A stretch of DNA of 64,000 nt from Balneolaceae bacterium (lineage in GTDB: Bacteria > Bacteroidota > Rhodothermia > Balneolales > Balneolaceae), in NCBI GenBank assembly GCA_009711805.1, contig VEMX01000003.1, forward strand, positions 1-64,000, in the 5' to 3' direction. Every line of letters begins with the position of its first letter. Positions within the stretch are counted from its first letter, which is position 1. The position numbers and the translations under genes are program-made. The notes below the pieces were generated by a model, which saw only the letters and a program-made list of their open reading frames with translations, did not search any database and was not told the DNA's origin. Below, in pieces: positions 1-9,200 of the stretch.

Positions 1-229
1 TGGCATCCCCTACATTCTGCAGGGACTGCTCCAGGCCTGCCACCCGGGATCTCAATTTGGTTGCAATGGAATACCCCGCCGCATCATCTTCGGCCTTGTT
101 GATTTTAAGACCCGTGGACATCCGCATGCGGCTGTCACCTAATTCTCGGTTCACCCGGTTCAGCGATAGCTGGGAATCCAGGGATTGTACATTGGTGTTT
201 ACTCTGTTTAGATCGCCAAAACTCGCCAT
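1..229 (-). CDS. fliC: Flagellin, N-terminal part (cut by window edge)
   Basis: Only the first 76 codons are present. They encode the conserved flagellin D0/D1 N-terminus: LNRVNTNVQSL, then LSLNRVNRELGDS, then RMSTGLKINKAEDDAAGYSIA, the hallmark flagellin block. The ATG at 229 is preceded by AGGTG. The product would be exported by the flagellar type III apparatus and polymerise into the filament. The gene is the last one seen in a minus-strand run of sugar-modification genes. It has its own sigma-28 motif about 80 bases upstream. The rest lies outside the window, so length and glycosylation sites cannot be judged. Confidence 0.95.
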   Translation of the reverse strand, partial: MASFGDLNRVNTNVQSLDSQLSLNRVNRELGDSRMRMSTGLKINKAEDDAAGYSIATKLRSRVAGLEQSLQNVGDA

Positions 230-309
230 GATTATTCACCTTTTGTTTATTTAATGTTAGATCGATTTTGGTGTTGTATTAGCTCTTGTGTTTGTTTGAA
301 CTACTTCAT

Positions 310-336
310 TTATCGATGGCTAAATGGTGATCTTAA
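310..336 (-). promoter_or_regulatory. Sigma-28 type promoter of flagellin
   Basis: On the minus strand TTAAGATC (336-329) is followed after 11 bases by ATCGATAA (317-310). The expected start is about 303, giving a leader of roughly 75 bases before the flagellin ATG. The same TTAA-N15-nnCGATAA layout recurs at several other flagellar genes in this window. The -10 differs from GCCGATAA at its first two bases. Confidence 0.65.
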
Positions 337-363
337 ATTTGAGATTAATTTTTTTTAGAAAAG

Positions 364-388
364 ATAAAAAAATGGCTTAAGGGCCTTT
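364..388 (-). terminator. Possible weak terminator after the sulfotransferase gene
   Basis: On the minus strand a short GGC...GCC hairpin, with flanking A/T pairing, is followed by a run of seven T. The stem is short. It lies between the sulfotransferase stop and the flagellin promoter, where a terminator would separate the two units. Confidence 0.3.
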
Positions 389-569
389 AAACAACGTTTT
401 TTTGTAAAATACAAGCTCTATTCAAAAAATAAATTACCCCTTAAAAATTCAAAATGAGCGCATAAAGTACGTTTTAAAACTTGTGTATAGAATAATATAT
501 AACCATACATTCAGCTGATATAATACATCCCTTTATCCCCACAGTATTCCTCAATCAATGCAGCCGGGT

Positions 570-1598
570 TTAGTTTGTATTTCTCTTTACCAGTTCTTTT
601 AGCAGAACATCCATGATCAAGGCTTCATAGCGTTCCGAGAGCTTCTCCTCTACATAATAAATATCCCGCAACTCTATTTGATTGTCATTGGATGTGGGAT
701 TCGATTGTTCACCTTTTGCTGAACCAAAATCCCGAGCAAATTCTATATTGTATTCCTCCTTTAACCACTCCAGATCTTCTGAATGCTTTTCATATACAAC
801 CTCTTTCACCCAGTCTTTTATCCGGGGTTTTGTACTAAAAGGAGCATTTACTTCCTGGATGACATTTAAATGGGGTTTAAATACATCCTCTTTATTGGTA
901 TAAATATTTCTTTGTATTTTTTCGAGTAACAACATTTGCTCAATAGAAAGAGACACATTTGTTCTTTTACCAGCCTGATCTAAACTGTTATAGTCTAATC
1001 CTATCTTGTTACAGAAAACAACCAACGAATTTTGCTTGGGACTATATTCATATACCTGCACATCAAAAAATTGCTTCCACATCTCAATTACTTTCCTGAA
1101 TATATAGGTGTACTCATATGGAGACTCAACATAGGACCTGGCTTTGATCATTTGTTGTTGAACCGACTTATAATAATCAACCGGATTTCTGACAAACAGC
1201 AGCACAGTAATTTCTGAATAAAATCTCTTCAGGTATTCAGCGGCTCTGCGTACATATTCTTCATTATGAATGAAAAGGTATTCGGTGGATATAATCTGTT
1301 GTGTATTTCCCGTTTCAATATCATTTTCCAGTTGTACGGTGAACTGATCCACACTTCTCTTCATTTCTGCCGGCTTAACTGAACTAAACTGCCTGGGCAT
1401 ATCCGCTCTTTCTCCTTCCGTAACAAACCATAACTTGTGATGATTTATTTCTCTTCCCGGATAGGTAAAGCCCTGTTGATTAATATTGACTTTATTTTGA
1501 AAGAGCAACCTTTGTATTGATGAAGTTCCCGTTTTGGGAGATCCCAGGTGTAGATATAATTTCTTCATATACTTTTTGTCTATTTTTTTTGGACCCAT
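570..1598 (-). CDS. Sulfotransferase family protein
   Basis: About 342 residues. Near the N-terminus it has LYLHLGSPKTGTSSIQ, which fits the 5'-phosphosulfate-binding loop of PAPS-dependent sulfotransferases (hydrophobic strand, then xPKTGTS/T). A later strand, ITVLLFVRNPVDYYKS, fits the 3'-phosphate-binding motif (R-N/D-P, then a Ser). The family transfers sulfate from PAPS to sugars or other acceptors. The ATG at 1598 has AGGA about six bases upstream and was chosen over a TTG at 1613; the ATG at 1568 is also possible. It lies between sugar-nucleotide genes and flagellin, so sulfation of a flagellin glycan is a reasonable inference, not shown. Confidence 0.75.
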   Translation of the reverse strand: MGPKKIDKKYMKKLYLHLGSPKTGTSSIQRLLFQNKVNINQQGFTYPGREINHHKLWFVTEGERADMPRQFSSVKPAEMKRSVDQFTVQLENDIETGNTQQIISTEYLFIHNEEYVRRAAEYLKRFYSEITVLLFVRNPVDYYKSVQQQMIKARSYVESPYEYTYIFRKVIEMWKQFFDVQVYEYSPKQNSLVVFCNKIGLDYNSLDQAGKRTNVSLSIEQMLLLEKIQRNIYTNKEDVFKPHLNVIQEVNAPFSTKPRIKDWVKEVVYEKHSEDLEWLKEEYNIEFARDFGSAKGEQSNPTSNDNQIELRDIYYVEEKLSERYEALIMDVLLKELVKRNTN

Positions 1599-1639
1599 CA
1601 GTGGTCCTGTCAACTGTTATGCACAAAATATCTGCCGGG

Positions 1640-2524
1640 CTAATTCAGTATCGCCTTTAATCCCTCCCTTAAACCTATAACCGGCTTCCAGCCATCAAGG
1701 GGTTCAAAATCTGACCAGGGAACCATTACTTCTCTCTCCCTGTAAGGGCGCACACCAAAATTGACATTCAGTGCTTCCCCCCTTATTTCCTCTATCAGGC
1801 TAACAAGTTTTTTTAGGCTCAATGTTTCATCAGAAGAAATACCATACTCCTGCTTAAAACCTGCTTCCCTGGATTGTATCAACCGAACTGAAACAAGAAA
1901 TGCCTCCACTACATCATCTATATGCACAAAATCCAACAACTGTTCTCCGCCAGAAAGATTAATCTCCTGTTTTGTTTTTATGCTTTTCTTCAGCAATTCA
2001 ATCAGCTTTCCTCTCTTATCTCTGGGACCATACGTATCGAAAAGCTTTAAGGTGATTGCCGAAATTTTATTACTATCGGAGTAATATTCCAACAAATTCT
2101 GGAATGCCTGCTTGGTAGCTGCATACAGGTTTACCGGCCTATAATCACAATTGGTAAAGTGTTCAAACGAAGTGCCGGTATTGATAAGGTATTGTACCTG
2201 GTGCTGAACTAACGCTTCGGCAAGATATAATCCCAGGCGAATATTACTGTCAATCAGTGTATCTAAATCATCCGGCGTATGATCAAAGGTATAATATGAG
2301 GCAAAATGAAGAGCCATATCAGGTTTGAAATGTCCAACTGACTCATCAACAGAACGATAGGTGCCGGAATAATTAAAGAAGCTGATCTGCTCTTCAATTT
2401 CAGATAAGTAGCTGAGATCTGAATGCTCTCTTTTTAGTATGGCTACCTTATGGTCGTCTTCGATTAACCGCTTTGCAATGGAAGAGCCAATGTACCCGGT
2501 ACCGCCTGTAATATAAAATCTCAT
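1640..2524 (-). CDS. NAD(P)-dependent SDR sugar epimerase/reductase
   Basis: A 294-residue extended SDR. It begins with ITGGTGYIGSSIAKRL, a GxxGxxG Rossmann motif, and carries the YxxxK catalytic pair in NLYAATKQAF. Such enzymes epimerise, dehydrate or reduce nucleotide-activated 4-keto sugars in the cytoplasm. Its ATG shares one base with the stop of the upstream 3,5-epimerase (TGATG), so the two are translationally coupled. Next to rfbFGH and an epimerase, the natural guess is a C4 reductase giving a CDP-3,6-dideoxyhexose, like the reductases for abequose, paratose or ascarylose. The exact stereochemistry cannot be read from sequence. Confidence 0.8.
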   Translation of the reverse strand: MRFYITGGTGYIGSSIAKRLIEDDHKVAILKREHSDLSYLSEIEEQISFFNYSGTYRSVDESVGHFKPDMALHFASYYTFDHTPDDLDTLIDSNIRLGLYLAEALVQHQVQYLINTGTSFEHFTNCDYRPVNLYAATKQAFQNLLEYYSDSNKISAITLKLFDTYGPRDKRGKLIELLKKSIKTKQEINLSGGEQLLDFVHIDDVVEAFLVSVRLIQSREAGFKQEYGISSDETLSLKKLVSLIEEIRGEALNVNFGVRPYREREVMVPWSDFEPLDGWKPVIGLREGLKAILN

Positions 2525-3060
2525 CAAAACGGGGATTTAAATTCATCGATAGCAGGAAAACCCGTATCACGTTCCGAAGTAACCGGATTATTGAAATCAA
2601 ATTCATAATCCAGCGATGACCATAAGATACCGGTATCGTGGTTGGGACTATAGCAGGTTTCCACCATATATGTAAGCATAGACTTTTTTGACGGCACATA
2701 AAACCCATGGGCACAGCCTCTGGGAATAAGAATAGCCATTCGATTGTCTTCATTAAGCTGAAAGGCATATACCTTGCCGTATGCTTCTGACTTCTTTCTC
2801 AAGTCTACCACATAATCGGTAACCATTCCTACATTACAGAATACTATTTTTGCGTGATCTTTGGGCGGCAACTGAAAATGAAAGCCCCGAAATACATTCG
2901 GCTCTGACCAAGTGTAATAGGCTTCCCGTATTTTAAAATCAAAAGCAACATTGTCAAATATCTGCTCGTGATAGGTTTTTACAAAACCACCCCGCTGATC
3001 CTGCTGTTGGAAAGCATGTATCAGGTAACAATCTGGTATTTCGGTCGCTTCAATCTTCAC
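2524..3060 (-). CDS. RmlC/RfbC-like nucleotide-sugar 3,5-epimerase
   Basis: 178 residues, the usual length for the RmlC cupin family. Conserved elements are visible: FRGFHFQ with the catalytic His, YVVDLR, PRGCAHGF, and a C-terminal YSPNHDTGILW block. RmlC enzymes epimerise C3 and/or C5 of 4-keto-6-deoxy sugars. The neighbours make CDP-linked, not dTDP-linked, sugars, so the substrate is more likely CDP-4-keto-3,6-dideoxyglucose, as for the C5 epimerase of the ascarylose pathway. This is inference from context. It lies 10 bases after rfbH and overlaps the SDR gene by one base. Confidence 0.82.
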   Translation of the reverse strand: MKIEATEIPDCYLIHAFQQQDQRGGFVKTYHEQIFDNVAFDFKIREAYYTWSEPNVFRGFHFQLPPKDHAKIVFCNVGMVTDYVVDLRKKSEAYGKVYAFQLNEDNRMAILIPRGCAHGFYVPSKKSMLTYMVETCYSPNHDTGILWSSLDYEFDFNNPVTSERDTGFPAIDEFKSPF

Positions 3061-3070
3061 AATAGATATA

Positions 3071-4390
3071 CTAAACTACCTCGTTTGATTCTACCATTTC
3101 CCGAACCTTTTCTGCCATGAAATCAAAATGTATTTCATCCAGCCCCGGGTATATGCCTATCCACAAGGTCTGGTTCATCACCCGGTCTGCATTTTCGGTA
3201 CTGCCGACAACTCTGTAATCTATGTGTTCGTATGCAGGCTGCTTCAACAAATTTCCTCCGAAAAGAAGCCGGGTGGCAATCTTGTTGCCTTCAAATTTCC
3301 CAACCAATTCATTCCTGTTGAAAGGAGCACTCTCTTTCACCGTAATAGGAAACCCAAACCAGCTTGGGGTACTGTTGGGTGTAGCTTCAGGTAAAACTAA
3401 ATATTCTGAAAATTCATCCATCTGTTTTCGCAGGTACTCATAATTGGCACGGCGTTTCTCAATAAAATGATCCAATTTTTTTAGCTGAGATACTCCCACC
3501 GCCGCCTGCATATCGGTGAGCTTCAGGTTATAACCAATGTGACTATATATATACTTGTGATCGTATCCGAAGGGAAGTTCTCCCGCCTGCCACTCAAATC
3601 GTTTACCGCAGGTATTAGCCTCTCCGGGCGGGCACCAGCAATCGCGCCCCCAATCCCGGAACGATTCAATAATTCGTTTCAGTTTTACATGTTTGCTAAG
3701 TACCGCTCCCCCTTCTCCCATGGTAATATGGTGAGCCGGATAGAAACTAACGGTGGCAATATCTCCGAAGGTTCCAACTTTCTGGCCCTTGTACTCGGCC
3801 CCTACAGCATCGCAACAATCTTCTATCACCCACAGGTTATATTTCTCAGCTACCCGCATTACCTCGTCTAAGTTAAATGGGTTACCAAGGGTATGAGCTA
3901 CCATAATGGCTTTGGTCTTTTCGGATATAGCTTCCTCCAAGAGGGTTGTATCTATATTATAGGTGGGAATATGAGCATCCAGGAAAACTGGTACCAGCCC
4001 GTTTTGAATAATAGGGTTTACGGTTGTAGGAAACCCTTCGGCTGTAGTAATTACTTCATCTCCGGGCTTTAGTTGCCGGTCGCCAAGTTGCGGACTTGTA
4101 AGAGTTGATAAGGCCACCAAGTTTGCGCTGGAGCCTGAATTCACCAAAGCGCACACACGTAATCCAAACCATTTTTTAAATTTCTTTTCAAACTCATCGG
4201 TAAAACGTCCTTCTGTCAGCCAAAAATCAAGACTGGCTTCAATCAGGTATTCCAGATCTTCTTCATCAAACACTTTGCCGGACACAGGAACAGAAGACTC
4301 TCCGGGCACAAATTCTTTATCGGGCCATTTACATTTAAAATACTCTGGGATAAGGTCTTTGAATTTTTGCCTTAGTTTTTCTTCTGTCAT
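3071..4390 (-). CDS. rfbH: CDP-4-keto-6-deoxyglucose 3-dehydrase (E1)
   Basis: 439 residues, fold type I PLP enzyme of the DegT/DnrJ/EryC1 family. The Schiff-base Lys of ordinary aminotransferases is replaced by His in [13 protein letters not shown] (His220/221), diagnostic of the E1 dehydrase. The four Cys of the E1 [2Fe-2S] cluster are present with exact spacing: C193-X57-C251-X1-C253-X7-C261. E1 removes the C3 hydroxyl of CDP-4-keto-6-deoxyglucose via PMP and needs an electron-donating reductase (E3), which is not seen here. The start overlaps the end of rfbG by 56 bases. Confidence 0.93.
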   Translation of the reverse strand: MTEEKLRQKFKDLIPEYFKCKWPDKEFVPGESSVPVSGKVFDEEDLEYLIEASLDFWLTEGRFTDEFEKKFKKWFGLRVCALVNSGSSANLVALSTLTSPQLGDRQLKPGDEVITTAEGFPTTVNPIIQNGLVPVFLDAHIPTYNIDTTLLEEAISEKTKAIMVAHTLGNPFNLDEVMRVAEKYNLWVIEDCCDAVGAEYKGQKVGTFGDIATVSFYPAHHITMGEGGAVLSKHVKLKRIIESFRDWGRDCWCPPGEANTCGKRFEWQAGELPFGYDHKYIYSHIGYNLKLTDMQAAVGVSQLKKLDHFIEKRRANYEYLRKQMDEFSEYLVLPEATPNSTPSWFGFPITVKESAPFNRNELVGKFEGNKIATRLLFGGNLLKQPAYEHIDYRVVGSTENADRVMNQTLWIGIYPGLDEIHFDFMAEKVREMVESNEVV

Positions 4391-5468
4391 TGTATGTTGC
4401 TTTATCGATATAATTTTTCAAGTCTTCCAGACATCGCTGATAAATATCCTCGGAAGAATGTACATCATTTTGATAAAAATCTTTATACCAAAGCGTGGTT
4501 TTCTCAACGGCGGTATCTGCATCCCATCTCGGCGTCCACTTTAGGTGCATCCTTGCTTTGGATATATCCAGTTTCAGGTAGTTTGCTTCATGTGGATGTT
4601 CATCTCCGTCTTTCTTCCAAACTTTACCTTTGCCCCATACAGTTCCAATTTTCTCGGTTACCCACTGTACGTTTTGTGCATCTTCATCCCGGGGGCCAAA
4701 ATTCCATCCTCCGCGAATATCTTCCCCATTATAAGCTTTTTGTGCCAGAAGTAAATATCCCGATAAAGGTTCCAGAACATGCTGCCAGGGCCGGATTGCC
4801 TTGGGATTTCGAATCAACACCTTTTCTCCCTGACAAATGGCCTGTACTACATCGGGCACTAAACGGTCTTTGGCCCAATCACCTCCGCCAATGACATTCC
4901 CTGCTCGAGCTGTACATACAAGCTGATCAGTTTTTTGAAAGAAAGACCGGTTATAAGAAGACACCACTAATTCCGCCGCTCCTTTACTACTGGAATACGG
5001 ATCGTGGCCTCCCATAGGATCAATCTCCCGGTATCCAAAAGTCCATTCTTTATTTTCATAGCATTTATCGGTGGTAATGATTACCGTTGATTTAATTGAA
5101 GGGGTTTCACGAACGGCTTCCAATACATTTACCGTGCCCATTATATTGGTTGAATAGGTTTCCCTGGGGTTTTCATATGATAGCCGAACCAATGGTTGCG
5201 CTGCCATATGGATAAGAATATCCGGCTGGTATTCTTTTACTGATTTGGAAAGCGTTGGATAATCCCTCACATCTGCTTGTATATGATGTAGTTTTTCCCT
5301 GAGTCCAGCCGTTTCAAATAAGCTGGGGATTGTAGGTATATCCACCGAATAACCGGTAACATCAGCACCCATCTCCAGCAGCCAGATACTCATCCAGCTA
5401 CCTTTAAATCCGGTATGTCCTGTTAAAAATACCTTCTTCCCATTCCAAAAATGCCTTCCGTTTACCAT
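4335..5468 (-). CDS. rfbG: CDP-glucose 4,6-dehydratase
   Basis: About 377 residues, SDR fold. It begins [20 protein letters not shown], typical of RfbG, and has [10 protein letters not shown] as the YxxxK site and a TTDKCY motif with the catalytic Thr/Asp region. It converts CDP-glucose to CDP-4-keto-6-deoxyglucose, the substrate of the adjacent E1. The chosen ATG at 5468 overlaps the rfbF stop by seven bases; ATGs at 5477 and 5498 are also in frame. The C-terminus runs 56 bases into rfbH. The tight rfbF-rfbG-rfbH order matches known CDP-dideoxyhexose clusters. Confidence 0.92.
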   Translation of the reverse strand: MVNGRHFWNGKKVFLTGHTGFKGSWMSIWLLEMGADVTGYSVDIPTIPSLFETAGLREKLHHIQADVRDYPTLSKSVKEYQPDILIHMAAQPLVRLSYENPRETYSTNIMGTVNVLEAVRETPSIKSTVIITTDKCYENKEWTFGYREIDPMGGHDPYSSSKGAAELVVSSYNRSFFQKTDQLVCTARAGNVIGGGDWAKDRLVPDVVQAICQGEKVLIRNPKAIRPWQHVLEPLSGYLLLAQKAYNGEDIRGGWNFGPRDEDAQNVQWVTEKIGTVWGKGKVWKKDGDEHPHEANYLKLDISKARMHLKWTPRWDADTAVEKTTLWYKDFYQNDVHSSEDIYQRCLEDLKNYIDKATYNDRRKTKAKIQRPYPRVF

Positions 5469-6229
5469 ATCTTCCATGGGGCTTTGTTTGCATTCCATAA
5501 ATCTTCGAGATGGTTCTTATCCCGAAGCGTATCCATAGGGCGCCAAAAACCGTCATGGGTAAAGGCCTCTATCTGCCTTTCTTCCGCCAATTGTTCCATA
5601 GGCTCTCTTTCCCAAATCACAGGGTCTCCATCTATCAAATCAAAAACCTGTGGTTCTAATACAAAGAAACCGCCATTTATATATCCTCCGTCTCCTTGTG
5701 GCTTCTCCTGAAATGAGGTAATGGTGGTATCATCCATCTTAATGGCTCCAAAACGCCCGGGGGGTTGAACGGCTGTAACCGTAGCCCACTTTTCTTTCTC
5801 TTTATGAAATTCGAGTGATTTGCTGATGTCAATATTACTGACACCATCACCATAGGTAAAGCAAAATGTCTCATCGCCCACATAATCTTTTACACGGAGC
5901 AAGCGTCCTCCCGTCATGGTAAGATCTCCGGTGTCTACAATAGTGACCTTCCAGGGCTCTGCATTATTTTCGTGTACCTGCATTTCGTTGTTCGACATAT
6001 CAAATGTAATATTCGACATATGCAGGAAATAATTGGCGAAATATTCTTTAATCACATATCCCTTATAACCGGCACAAATAATAAACTCATTAACCCCATG
6101 CCGGGAATAGATCTTCATGATATGCCACAGTATCGGTCTTCCGCCTATCTCTACCATGGGCTTGGGCCTGGTGGTAGTTTCCTCACTTAACCGGGTTCCT
6201 AATCCACCCGCAAGAATTACACATTTCAT
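5462..6229 (-). CDS. rfbF: Glucose-1-phosphate cytidylyltransferase
   Basis: 255 residues, the usual size. The nucleotidyltransferase signature [18 protein letters not shown] with [18 protein letters not shown] is at the N-terminus, and [11 protein letters not shown] carries the metal-binding Asp. It joins CTP and glucose-1-phosphate to CDP-glucose, the first committed step of the pathway completed by rfbG and rfbH. It starts only four bases after the stop of the giant glycosyltransferase gene, so the two are almost certainly co-transcribed. This links sugar supply to sugar transfer. Confidence 0.95.
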   Translation of the reverse strand: MKCVILAGGLGTRLSEETTTRPKPMVEIGGRPILWHIMKIYSRHGVNEFIICAGYKGYVIKEYFANYFLHMSNITFDMSNNEMQVHENNAEPWKVTIVDTGDLTMTGGRLLRVKDYVGDETFCFTYGDGVSNIDISKSLEFHKEKEKWATVTAVQPPGRFGAIKMDDTTITSFQEKPQGDGGYINGGFFVLEPQVFDLIDGDPVIWEREPMEQLAEERQIEAFTHDGFWRPMDTLRDKNHLEDLWNANKAPWKIW

Positions 6230-6233
6230 AGTT

Positions 6234-9200
6234 TTATGATATTGTATTTTTGATTACGTTTTGGGCATCGTAGTGTTCCCGAACATATTTTGCTGCTGTT
6301 TGGGCGGCCTGTTTATATTTCTTATGATGTTTCATAAACTTGCCTATTGACTGGTACAATGCATTGGTAGTGAAGTCTCCGATGGTAACTCCCGGCTTTT
6401 CGTCAAAACGTTTTATAAATGTATCTGAGTAGGTTCCTTTAGTCGTTAATACCGGGGTTTTGCCTGCCAGCACATCCAGCAATATGCCGGAAAGTTTATT
6501 ACCGAAATGCTCCGGTTCATATGGAAGCAGAACCGCAGAGCTTCGTTGTATCAATCCATCGTATGAATATTCCGGATCATCTTTCTCAATAATATGCACC
6601 CGATCTCCAGCCAGTTTTCTGAACCTCTCCTGGTAAGCTTCGTGCATTAAACCGGTATATACGGTTAACCTGTAGTTTGTGGATTTACCCTGAAGTTTTA
6701 GTACCAATTCAAGCATCAACCGCACTCCCTGCACGTCTCTTCCACTGCTGATATAAAGGAATTCTTCCATTTCTCTTTTGTGTGAATCCTTTTCAACATC
6801 GAGCATAGCAGACTTCACCATACAGCCAACGGCTTTTGGAATATAGTTTAGTTTTTGGGCGTACATTTTGGTGAGAGATTCCGGTGCACAGCTAATCTGA
6901 AGATTCGGTTGAAATACCGATGCATACTCCAACAGTTGCTCTTCCATACGGTCGAGAGTTTCATCAGCTTTAGCGAAACGATTTGTCAATGCTTCCTGAA
7001 AGCATATCCTCATCTCAACCGCCGGTTGAAACGGTAATTCTTTATACCAGTCTAACACTCCCTGAAGGTTATTAATACCGGTTGTGTGCATTACCACTTT
7101 ATCACCCGGTTGTATCTTCTCAGATAAATGTGTAGTCAATTCCTCATACGTAATCCGGTTCGATTCCTTAATACCCTGTATCACATTTTCCTGGAAGCGG
7201 TATGGAGATTGTGTGAGTACCGGAAGTACTTTCTGTCCCGGTAATAATGATTCATCAAAAGCCCGATGAGTTAGCAGGGTGAATTTTTGGGGACTTTCTT
7301 CAAAATATTTTACCAGCTCTTTTGCGTAGGTATAGTGGTGACCGTTCTGGCTGTGTAAGCCGGCATCCAGTACCCATATATTTCCAGTTTCCGCTTTCTT
7401 TTCAGAAACTGTATTTTTCCCTGAAAAGCTATCGGGCCAAATGTCCATAATGCCCCGAAAGTTGTTGTGCTTAGTCCTCAACAGGTAAGAAGAATAAGTC
7501 TGCTTCTTATCTTTTGTTTTCTGGTGATCCAGACTACGCACATAATTGTGGTTTAACCTCGAATGAGGAGTATAAATCTGTTTGTTCATGTCCGGATCAA
7601 GTCCAAGTAATCTGCAGCTCAACTCTTTACCGCCGTGGCCAAAGAGAATATAATCCCCCCATCCACCTACTTGGTAAAATGCTTTTGCACTATACACTGC
7701 ATTTCCTTCAAGCAGTGTTACTGCAGGACAAATTTCATCTCCCATACTGTAGTGCCACGGATCATCAGCCGGATCATCCGAGTAATATACTCCCCTGGAT
7801 ACCAGTATATCGCGTGCTTCGTGTTCTTTAATATGCGCTTCGATCATTCCTCCATCCGGGATGCCATCATCATCCACAAACAGTAATAATTCTCCTTTGG
7901 CAAATACGGTACCCATATTCCGGGCCAGGTATGCCCCGGAATTTCCTTTCATCTTCACATAAGTATCTATATAGGGCATCAGGCGTTCAAACTCTGCATC
8001 GGCTTTACCATTGTTCACAAAAATAAGCTCGCCTATACCATCCAACTGTTCACTTAACCGTTTAAAGTTCTCTACTGATTTCTCCTTGAACTTATTACTG
8101 ATTAAAACGGCAGATACTTTGGGTTGATTAATTTCATTAATGTATTTCACGCTGGAGAACCAATACTTATATAGTGCTCGCTTATGTCCCCAGTTCTTGC
8201 TTTCAAGATCCTTAAACATCTCCCGGCTATTCCCCTCATCAACAGAAAGCTGATATTCGGGGATCAATAACAATGCATGCACCTGAATAAAAAATGCCAC
8301 ATTATCGGTTGGTTCTTCTTTCAGGCGTTCCTCTGTTTCAATCAATACTTGTTGAAGCAGTCTGTTGTCAAAATCTAAGGAGGAGAATCTGTTTATAAAG
8401 GTCATAATTTTTTCGGCCCGCTGGGGGTTTAGCGGTTCATTCCAAAAGCTATCTCCAAATATCTTAGCCTTAGTATCCGGCGTACTCACTTCCTCGCTGC
8501 TTTCCGAATGTTGAGCGGTATGATTTTCTTCAGTCTCACTTTCAATACCCAGCAATCCATTTACAATTTCTTGGTTTGGGCTTGCTGAAAAACTGTTACT
8601 GATAATATTTTTCTCTGCCTCATTTAGTACAAGATTGTTGCGTAGTGCTGTCAATCCAAAACGGCATTCAATTTCAGGCAGTACCTCAGGGTTTGTGTGA
8701 AGAACCTGCAATAACTGTGCTTCATCCCTTCCAACTGCATAAGAACTCACATCCTTTAATAACAACCATGCTTCCACAGTACGAACCATCAGCCATTTCT
8801 GGAAATCGGTTTGTACACTGGTCTTGTCCTGGACCTTAACAGGCAGCAGGAAGGGGCGGTCGGCATGCATATTCTCCTGCCCCAAATTGGTTGTTTCCAT
8901 CAGGTCCTGCATAATTTGAACCGCCTGTTGCCGTTTGCCAAGGGCGTTCATCATCCGCGCAAGGGTAAAGGCTACGGGGAGGCTGCATCCTTCCTGATTA
9001 TATATTCGGATCAGCGCCTGTGCAGCACTTAACATTAATAACACTCTTTGATTGGGGTCTAACCCTGCGGATGTTTCTGCGGCACATATATAGTCCAGGG
9101 CACGCAGGTAATCTTCATTCTCTTTGTTTTGGGATGCATTAAACCACCCCAGTGATTTTTCTGATGTCCAGGGCAAAGACTGCAAATATTTTCTCCAGCT

